Assembly: GCA_023480605.1 (NCBI GenBank)
Contig: JAMCWS010000425.1
Coordinates: 1-8,984, forward strand
Length of the DNA stretch: 8,984 nucleotides
Direction: 5' to 3'
Source: a bacterium
Lineage (GTDB): Bacteria; Sumerlaeota; Sumerlaeia; MVZB01
Shown: positions 1-6,099 of the stretch, piece by piece
Layout of the letters: every line of letters begins with the position of its first letter
Position numbering within the stretch: position 1 is the stretch's first letter
Program-made: the position numbers and the translations under genes
The notes under the pieces: generated by a model
Told to the model about the DNA's origin: nothing
The model's database searches: none
The model's input: the letters and a program-made list of their open reading frames with translations, nothing else

Positions 1-508
1 CGCGCGGGGGGGCTGCGGGGGTGGCGGGCGCCGCCGGGCCGTGGCGCGCCAGGGCATCGTGCCAGGCGGGATCGCCTGCGGCCAGAATGCGCAGCGCGAG
101 AAGCGCGGCGTCGGCGGCGCCGCCCGCGCGCACGGCCGCCAGTGGCACGGCCGAACCGGGGCGCACCCGCCCCAACGCCGGATCGAGGGCGCCCGCTCCC
201 TGACGGCCCGGATCAGCGGGGGGGATGACGATGACGGGCAGGTTGCAGGCCGCGGCGACGAAGGCGGCCAGCAGTGGATCGCCCCCGGCGGCCAAAATTG
301 CCTTGATGCCGCGCTCGACGGCTTCATCGGCCCAACGCAACATGCGCTCGGGCGTGACCCATGGCGAAGCCACCACCAGGTCGAAAGGGCATCCGACATT
401 GTTGAAGTGTTCTATGTCGGGGTGAAGCAGGTCGGCGTTGTCGCCGCCGGAGAGGACGACGCCGACGAGCGGGCGACCGCCCGCGGGTGAAGGGGCGCTG
501 TTCATCAT
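1..508 (-). CDS. PurE-family (AIR carboxylase fold) protein, catalytic residues lost; 3' end cut by window edge
   Basis: The reading frame stays open from ATG 508 to the window edge (169 residues visible, about a full PurE length, so the stop is probably close). PurE family members convert N5-CAIR (or AIR plus CO2) to CAIR in cytoplasmic purine synthesis. The protein aligns with E. coli PurE end to end by eye: beta strand VGVVL at 15-19, a TPER motif at 52-55, ERGIKAILAAGG at 65-76, LPVIVIP at 90-96, and AADAALLALRIL at 131-142 near the C-terminus. The active site does not match. The GSxSD loop reads SGGDN (20-24), the SAHRTP histidine is Trp50, and the AAHLPG histidine is Leu79. The C-terminal tail is rich in Ala and Pro. 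The start at 508 is set by GGAGG at 518-522, nine bases upstream. The gene lies 66 bases after purH in the same direction, so co-transcription is likely. Family membership is fairly sure; CAIR mutase activity is doubtful. Confidence 0.8.
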   Translation of the reverse strand, partial: MMNSAPSPAGGRPLVGVVLSGGDNADLLHPDIEHFNNVGCPFDLVVASPWVTPERMLRWADEAVERGIKAILAAGGDPLLAAFVAAACNLPVIVIPPADPGRQGAGALDPALGRVRPGSAVPLAAVRAGGAADAALLALRILAAGDPAWHDALARHGPAAPATPAAPPR

Positions 509-517
509 CGAAGCCAA

Positions 518-522
518 CCTCC
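518..522 (-). promoter_or_regulatory. Ribosome binding site of the PurE-like gene
   Basis: On the minus strand the five bases GGAGG lie nine bases before ATG 508 and twelve before the adjacent in-frame ATG at 505. This spacing favours 508 as the start. Confidence 0.55.
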
Positions 523-574
523 AGGCAGCGCGGGGCGGACGGCGGTCATGTGCCGCGGCCCGGCCGCCGCCCGT

Positions 575-1222
575 TCAGGGGCGGGATTCGCGGAGTTCGG
601 TCGTGCCGGTGTCCGAGTCGGCGGCGCGCGCCAAATAATCGTGAATCAGGCGATCATAACGGGCGGTGTGTTCGAAAACCTTGGCAGCCAGGCGGCGGCG
701 CAGCGGTGCGTAATCGGCATTGCGGCCGGCGCTCAGGAGCGCGTCGAGTACCAACGGGTAATCGGCCGGATCGACGACGGCGTAGACGTCGCGGTGGTTC
801 TTGGCCGCCGCGCGCAACAGCGAGGAGCCGCCGATGTCGATCAACTCGAGGGCGGCCTCCTCGCCCTGAGCGCCGCCGGTGGCGGGGCCGGCCGCCACGC
901 CGGGAACGAAAGGCGAAAGGTTTACGACCACCAGATCGATCGGTAGAATCCCGTATTCACGAAGCGTGTCCATGTCGGCCGTCAGGGGACGTCGGGCGAG
1001 AATGCCGCCGAAGATCATCGGGTGGATCGTCTTGACCCGGCCGCCAAGAATCTCGGGCACGCCCGTCACTTCCGAGACCTGGCGCGCGGCGATGCCGGCG
1101 GCCTGCAGTGCGTGCAGGGTTCCGTCGGTCGAGATGATCTCGAACCCGATCTCCACCAGACGGCGGCAAAAATCGACCAAGCCGGTCTTGTCCGAGACGC
1201 TGACGAGCGCGCGACGTTTCAT
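575..1222 (-). CDS. purH: Stand-alone IMP cyclohydrolase (N-terminal PurH domain)
   Basis: IMP cyclohydrolase closes FAICAR to IMP, the last step of purine synthesis. The 215-residue product holds only the MGS-like cyclohydrolase domain. Bifunctional PurH is about 520 residues and adds the AICAR transformylase domain, absent here. Visible motifs: SVSDKTG at 8-14, STDGT at 31-35 (usually STGGT), GRVKTIHP at 61-68, VVVNLSPF at 98-105, IDIGGSSLLRAAAKNH at 128-143, and HTARYDRLIHDYL near the end. Lys64, Asp129 and Lys141 match the expected catalytic set (human Lys66, Asp125, Lys137), but the usual NLYPF tyrosine is Ser103. I chose ATG 1222 because MKRRALVSVSDK starts where the family does; an in-frame ATG at 1273 would add 17 unconserved residues. 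Stand-alone cyclohydrolases are known in some bacteria, the transformylase then being a separate gene. A promoter lies 78 bases upstream. Identity is sure; full activity is less so because of Ser103. Confidence 0.92.
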   Translation of the reverse strand: MKRRALVSVSDKTGLVDFCRRLVEIGFEIISTDGTLHALQAAGIAARQVSEVTGVPEILGGRVKTIHPMIFGGILARRPLTADMDTLREYGILPIDLVVVNLSPFVPGVAAGPATGGAQGEEAALELIDIGGSSLLRAAAKNHRDVYAVVDPADYPLVLDALLSAGRNADYAPLRRRLAAKVFEHTARYDRLIHDYLARAADSDTGTTELRESRP

Positions 1223-1299
1223 GGTTGCGGATGTCCCCGGCGGAGTGAGATGGCGGGAGGCGTCGGCCGCCACGGCGGATTCCAGGCCTCAAGCCTGCA

Positions 1300-1328
1300 A
1301 CTCTAATGGCCATAGGGACGAGTGTCAA
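1300..1328 (-). promoter_or_regulatory. Predicted sigma70-type promoter for purH and the PurE-like gene
   Basis: Reading the minus strand, a perfect TTGACA (1328-1323) is followed by a 17-base spacer (1322-1306) and TAGAGT (1305-1300), which matches four of six positions of TATAAT. Transcription would start near 1293, giving a leader of about 70 bases before ATG 1222. It sits in the efp-purH gap, so purH is probably transcribed separately from efp. No operator or riboswitch fold was recognised in the leader. Confidence 0.55.
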
Positions 1329-1420
1329 GCCGGCGATTTGGCCGGTAAGACCGTAAAACCCGGGCGATCGGCGGCGGAAAAACCGCCCACGCCACCACGA
1401 GGGACGCGGCGCCGGGGGTC

Positions 1421-1984
1421 TTAGACTCGTTCGAGGTAACTGCCGTCGTCGGTCGAGACGCGGATGCGATCGCCAATCTTTATAAACAGCGGGACGTTGA
1501 CGATCATGCCCGTGTTGATCCGCGCCTCCTTGGTGACGTTGGTGGCGGTGTTGCCGCGCACGGCATCGACCGTGTCGACCACCTCGAATTCCATTTTAGG
1601 GGGCAGGGCGATTCCGATCGGCTTGTCTTCGTAACTGGTCACCTGGACCTCGGCGTTCTCGGAGAGGAAATTGGCGGTAAATCCGATCATTTCGGCGCGG
1701 ATGGGCACCTGTTCGTAGGAGTCGGGATCCATGAAAATGAAATCGTCGTTTTCCTTGAACAGGAATTGCAGGTTTTTGGAACTGACGGCGGCCTGTTCGA
1801 GGGTCGTGCCGGCGCGGACGGTGTATTCGATCACTTTGCCCGAGGTCAGGCCCTTGAGCTTGAACCGGACGAAGGCGCCGCCCTTGCCGGGTTTGTGATG
1901 GGCGCGCTCGATCACGTTGTAAAGTTGGCCGTCGAGGAGGATTTTAGTGCCCGGACGGGCGTCGTTGGCGTCAATGGCGACCAT
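1421..1984 (-). CDS. efp: Elongation factor P
   Basis: EF-P binds ribosomes stalled on proline stretches, between the P and E sites, and helps form the peptide bond. The product is 187 residues, the normal bacterial length, and shows the KOW-like N-terminal domain followed by two OB domains. The loop near the N-terminus reads HHKPGKGGAFVR, with Lys34 at the position that is beta-lysylated by EpmA in E. coli; the arginine type that is rhamnosylated is not present. Further signatures are VPIRAEMIGF in the middle, ALPPKMEFEVVDT at the start of the last domain, and GDRIRVSTDDGSYLERV at the C-terminus. No modification enzyme is in the window. The ribosome binding site before ATG 1984 is weak. The gene is divergent from the Tudor-gatCA operon and 198 bases upstream of purH on the same strand. 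Confidence 0.96.
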   Translation of the reverse strand: MVAIDANDARPGTKILLDGQLYNVIERAHHKPGKGGAFVRFKLKGLTSGKVIEYTVRAGTTLEQAAVSSKNLQFLFKENDDFIFMDPDSYEQVPIRAEMIGFTANFLSENAEVQVTSYEDKPIGIALPPKMEFEVVDTVDAVRGNTATNVTKEARINTGMIVNVPLFIKIGDRIRVSTDDGSYLERV

Positions 1985-2069
1985 GTTGCATTCGCTTTCG
2001 GGGAAGATCGAGTCGGGGCGAGCGAAGATGACGGACGAGTGGCGCGATCCGGCGTGTCATCAAAGACAG

Positions 2070-2100
2070 TTGACCCCAACGGCATTGTCAGGCCTATCAT
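2070..2100 (+). promoter_or_regulatory. Possible sigma70-type promoter for the Tudor-gatCA operon
   Basis: TTGACC at 2070-2075 and TATCAT at 2095-2100 each match five of six consensus bases, but the 19-base spacer is longer than the preferred 17. It would give a leader of roughly 275 bases before ATG 2381, so a nearer promoter that I do not see is possible. Confidence 0.25.
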
Positions 2101-2309
2101 GAGGGAAGGAGGAATTCGGAGGCAAGGGGTTTTTCGGGTGTACCGCGGACGGCGCGGGGAACGCTTGGCCGAAACCGAACGCGGGCGCGATCGTTGCCGT
2201 CGGACGGCCGCTCCCCGAAAAAATGAATTTGCCCCCAGGGGTTGGCAATTTTGGGTTGAAACCAACTGCCGGATGCTGGAAGCTTTTAAGTTTGGCGGCC
2301 CCCGTCGAC

Positions 2310-2325
2310 TTCCGGGAGGCCGGAA
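2310..2325. repeat. Perfect inverted repeat TTCCGG-GAGG-CCGGAA
   Basis: Two 6-base arms (2310-2315 and 2320-2325) are exact reverse complements with a four-base GAGG loop. The element lies 55 bases before ATG 2381. It could be an operator half-site pair or an RNA hairpin in the leader. Such short palindromes also arise by chance in GC-rich DNA. Confidence 0.35.
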
Positions 2326-2380
2326 CCATTACCTCATTGCTCCGCCGGACCTTCCGCGCGGCGGCAGAACGGGCAAAGGC

Positions 2381-2824
2381 ATGAACGCGAAAAACACGAA
2401 GGAAGAATTCACCGACGATTGGGATCAGATAGACATCGGCGACCAGGTCAAGCACGGCAAATGGGGCGTCGGCACGGTTCTTTTCCGCTCGGGTTCGGGA
2501 GCCAACGCCAAGGCGATTGTGGTTTTCCCGGAAGAGGGCCAAAAAAAATTGATGCTCAAGTACGCCAAGCTGAAAAAGGTGGGCTCGACCTCGCTCAAGT
2601 CGGTCGAGAAACTGAAGGCCGAATCGCGGCCGGCCGCCAAGCCGTCGGCGCGTCCCCCGGTCGTCGAGGTCGAGGAAGAGGAAGAAGAGGATCTGGACCT
2701 AAAAAAGGTCGTCGGCGAGGAGGACGAAATCATTCTCAACGAAGAAGAAGAAGTCGTCGGCTTCGATGACGAAGAAGAGGACGGATTCTCCGATCCCGAC
2801 GACATCGTCGAAGAAGAGGAGTAG
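2381..2824 (+). CDS. Small protein: UvrD/PcrA C-terminal-type Tudor domain plus acidic tail
   Basis: The 147-residue product has two parts. Residues 17-67 match the Tudor-like C-terminal domain of UvrD/PcrA helicases (DUF3553 type): GDQVKHGKWGVGTV at 20-33, a central IVVFPEEG at 46-53, and KKLMLKYAKL at 55-64, equivalent to the helicase pattern GDRV.H.KFG.GTV...F...G.K.L...YA.L. No helicase motor domain is present. After a Lys/Pro/Ala linker (68-95), residues 96-147 are almost a polyanion, about 30 of 52 being Glu or Asp. In UvrD/PcrA this domain contacts RNA polymerase, so an RNA polymerase- or nucleic-acid-associated factor is possible; that is inference. There is no signal peptide or membrane segment. 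The start at 2381 is chosen because conserved sequence begins soon after. The stop is two bases before gatC, so it is translationally linked to gatCA. No specific function is known to me. Confidence 0.82.
   Translation: MNAKNTKEEFTDDWDQIDIGDQVKHGKWGVGTVLFRSGSGANAKAIVVFPEEGQKKLMLKYAKLKKVGSTSLKSVEKLKAESRPAAKPSARPPVVEVEEEEEEDLDLKKVVGEEDEIILNEEEEVVGFDDEEEDGFSDPDDIVEEEE
2815..2821 (+). promoter_or_regulatory. Ribosome binding site of gatC, inside the preceding gene
   Basis: AGAGGAG lies in the last Glu codons of the Tudor/acidic gene, five bases before gatC ATG 2827. The acidic tail therefore doubles as the Shine-Dalgarno sequence for gatC, which suggests coupled translation. Confidence 0.55.
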
Positions 2825-2826
2825 CG

Positions 2827-3138
2827 ATGAGCGGCGCGGGATCCGACACCTTCACACGCGAGCGTGTCCGCAAAGTCGCCTTGCTGTCACGCCTGGAGTT
2901 CGACGACACCGAGGCCGACGCGTTCGCCGCGCAGCTCAGCCGTATTCTGGATTACGTCGCCAAACTCGACGAACTGAACACCGAAGGGGTGGAGCCGACG
3001 TCACACTCGCTCGCGCTCTCCAACGTGCTCCGCCCCGACGAGCCCCGCCCCTCGCTAAGCAACGCCCAGGCCCTGGCCAACGCTCCCGAAGCCGAAGCGC
3101 AATGTTTTCGCGTCCCGCCGATCATCCAGGAACTGTGA
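2827..3138 (+). CDS. gatC: Asp-tRNA(Asn)/Glu-tRNA(Gln) amidotransferase subunit C
   Basis: GatC is the small scaffold subunit that wraps around GatA and GatB in the amidotransferase converting mischarged Glu-tRNA(Gln) or Asp-tRNA(Asn) to Gln-tRNA or Asn-tRNA. The 103 residues have the normal length and pattern: an N-terminal helix with VRKVALLSRLEFDDTEAD (positions 15-32), FAAQLSRILDYVAKLDELNTEGVEPTSH in the middle, the LRPDEPRPSL segment, and the C-terminal FRVPPIIQEL, the conserved VP.I...L ending. It starts two bases after the upstream stop and ends two bases before gatA. gatB is not in the window. Confidence 0.95.
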   Translation: MSGAGSDTFTRERVRKVALLSRLEFDDTEADAFAAQLSRILDYVAKLDELNTEGVEPTSHSLALSNVLRPDEPRPSLSNAQALANAPEAEAQCFRVPPIIQEL

Positions 3139-3140
3139 CG

Positions 3141-4619
<1,479 letters not shown>

Positions 4620-4628
4620 ACTTCTGTC

Positions 4629-4664
4629 GTTATCGTTATCGTGATCGTGATCGTGATCGTTATC
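4629..4664 (+). repeat. Hexamer tandem array, six units of GTGATC/GTTATC
   Basis: Six head-to-tail units fill the gap between gatA and the URO-D-like gene: two GTTATC, three GTGATC, then one GTTATC. Each GTGATC unit carries a GATC site. The same hexamer occurs again after the URO-D-like gene at 5897-5926, and 25 bases (4636-4660 and 5898-5922) are identical in both. Confidence 0.9.
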
Positions 4665-4687
4665 ACCCGCGGCAAAGGCAAGGTCCG

Positions 4688-5869
4688 ATGAATGAATCTT
4701 CTCCCGCTTCCGTTTTTATTCCGGCCGACGGCGTGCACGCGCTCGTTCCTCGCGAGCAGATGACGCCTTCGGCGCGCAAGTTGCGCGATATCTACGCCCG
4801 CACGCCCGGGGCGCCCTTCCTGCGCCGTGAATTCGGTTTTTATTGCCTGGAACGATGGTATCGGGACGGGCTGGCGCGCGCGACGCCGTTGCACGAGCTT
4901 TTTCAGTATGATCCGCCGGGTAATTACTCGCTCGGTCAACTCGGATGGTGCGAGGCCGCACTGCGCCCGGCCTTCGAGGAGAAGGTGCTCAAGGACCTGG
5001 GCGAACACGAACTGGTCCAGGACTACGCCGGCCGCCACGTCCTTTATTTCAAGGGTCGGCGCACCGGTTTCATGCCCGAATATCAGGATCACCCGGTCAA
5101 GGACATGCAGAGCTGGGAAACGCAGATCAAATGGCGTCTCGATCCGGCCACCCCCGAGCGCTACGCCGACCTCGAGAAACGCATGGCCGCGGCGCGCGAG
5201 GCGGCCGCCAAGGGCCTGATCATCACCCAGAACGTCATCGGCGGCTACATGTATCTGCGCAGCCTGATCGGACCCGAAGGCGTGCTTTACGGCTTCTACA
5301 CGATGCCCGAGGTGTTGCACGAGGCGATGAAGACCTGGCTGGCGCTGGCCGACGCCGTCATCGCCCGCCATCAGCAATACGTGACCATCGACGAGCTCTA
5401 CTTTGGCGAAGATATCTGTTACAAGGGCGGCTGCCTTATCTCGCCCGCGCTGATGAAGGAATTCCTCTTCCCTTATTACCAGCAACTCATCGCCAACCTC
5501 AAGGCGCGCCAACTGGATCCGACGCGGCACCTTTACGTGCAGATCGACACCGACGGCAACGCCCCGCCGGTGATCGATCTCTACCGCGAGGCGATCGGCA
5601 TGGACGTCATGTCGCCGTTCGAAGTCGCGGCCGGCTGCGACGTGGTCGAAATCGGCCGCCGCTGGCCCGACCTGGCGATTCTGGGCGGCATTGACAAGCG
5701 CATCCTGGCTCGCGGCAAGGAGGCGATCGACCGCGAAGTGGAGCGCATTCTGCCCACGATGCGCGCCCGCGGCGGCTACATCCCCACCTGTGACCACGGC
5801 GTGCCCGAAGAGGTAAGCCTCGAAAACTACCTCCACTACCGCAAACGCTGCATCGAGCTGGGGGGGTGA
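4688..5869 (+). CDS. Uroporphyrinogen decarboxylase-superfamily protein (not HemE)
   Basis: The 393-residue product is a member of the URO-D superfamily (TIM barrel), which includes HemE and the zinc-dependent corrinoid methyltransferases MtaA and CmuA. Family features: DELYFGED at 235-242 followed by CLISPALMKEFLFPYY, VQIDTDGN at 284-291, then a barrel strand segment ending ILGGIDKRILARGKEAI, and the closing GGYIPTCDHGVPEEVSLENY at 362-381. The N-terminal PVWxMRQAGRY motif of true HemE is absent, so heme synthesis is unlikely. The His-X-Cys zinc motif of the methyltransferases is also missing: that position reads QID (285-287). Cys244, Cys249 and Cys368 are present but do not clearly form the known set. 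URO-D-like proteins of this sort are often found near saccharide-degradation genes; here a GH106-like gene follows. The start at 4688 has AAGG upstream. Substrate unknown. Confidence 0.85.
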   Translation: MNESSPASVFIPADGVHALVPREQMTPSARKLRDIYARTPGAPFLRREFGFYCLERWYRDGLARATPLHELFQYDPPGNYSLGQLGWCEAALRPAFEEKVLKDLGEHELVQDYAGRHVLYFKGRRTGFMPEYQDHPVKDMQSWETQIKWRLDPATPERYADLEKRMAAAREAAAKGLIITQNVIGGYMYLRSLIGPEGVLYGFYTMPEVLHEAMKTWLALADAVIARHQQYVTIDELYFGEDICYKGGCLISPALMKEFLFPYYQQLIANLKARQLDPTRHLYVQIDTDGNAPPVIDLYREAIGMDVMSPFEVAAGCDVVEIGRRWPDLAILGGIDKRILARGKEAIDREVERILPTMRARGGYIPTCDHGVPEEVSLENYLHYRKRCIELGG

Positions 5870-5870
5870 A

Positions 5871-5884
5871 ACCGGAGACCCGGT
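5871..5884 (+). terminator. Possible weak hairpin terminator after the URO-D-like gene
   Basis: ACCGG and CCGGT pair around an AGAC loop one base after the URO-D-like stop codon, followed by ATCCCCCTTTTC. The stem is only five base pairs and the T run is short and offset, so termination is uncertain. Confidence 0.25.
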
Positions 5885-5896
5885 ATCCCCCTTTTC

Positions 5897-5926
5897 ATTA
5901 TCGTGATCGTGATCGTGATCGTGCTC
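5897..5926 (+). repeat. Hexamer tandem array, five units, second copy
   Basis: Five units: ATTATC, three GTGATC, then GTGCTC. This mirrors the array at 4629-4664 and shares a 25-base identical stretch with it, offset by 1262 bases. It lies in the 230-base gap between the URO-D-like and GH106-like genes. The rest of that gap holds no convincing promoter. Confidence 0.88.
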
Positions 5927-6099
5927 GACTCCGCCGTATACTGGCAGGCACATCCCGATCGCTCGATTGCCCGGTAGTCCCTCCCCCATTAATTGATGGA
6001 CTTCGCCGTCCGCCTTTGGCATTTAGTGGAGCACTGCATCGACGCTTGCACCGACTGCGGGATAACCCGATATTCATTCACCCAACGAGGACCCAGACG

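Larger units (their letters stand above)
1985..2380. other. Divergent intergenic region between efp and the Tudor-gatCA operon
   Basis: About 396 bases with no convincing gene. A plus-strand frame joined to the next gene is open through it (possible ATG at 2099), but its translation is Arg/Gly-rich with no recognisable domain, so I read it as noncoding. It must hold the promoters for both directions. On the plus strand TTGACC (2070-2075) and TATCAT (2095-2100) are 19 bases apart, a longish spacing. On the minus strand no convincing efp promoter was found. A perfect 6-base inverted repeat lies at 2310-2325. Confidence 0.6.

Noticed and set aside
1223..1273. Seventeen-residue N-terminal extension of the cyclohydrolase
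   Set aside because: The predicted promoter permits it, but family members start at the MKRRALVSVSDK position and the extra residues show no conservation.
1373..1387. GGCGG-AAAAA-CCGCC hairpin downstream of efp
   Set aside because: Only five base pairs, and on the minus strand the T run is in the loop rather than after the stem, so it does not fit an intrinsic terminator.
1766..2380. Upstream extension of the Tudor/acidic gene frame
   Set aside because: It would overlap efp and the intergenic region and encodes Arg/Gly-rich sequence without conservation; the recognisable protein starts at 2381.
4688..5869. Calling this gene hemE
   Set aside because: The N-terminal arginine-rich HemE active-site motif is absent and the length (393 residues) is above the usual HemE size.
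6046..6076. TTGCAC and TATTCA boxes upstream of the GH106-like gene
   Set aside because: Spacing of 19 and a poor -10 match; the transcript would begin almost at the ribosome binding site.
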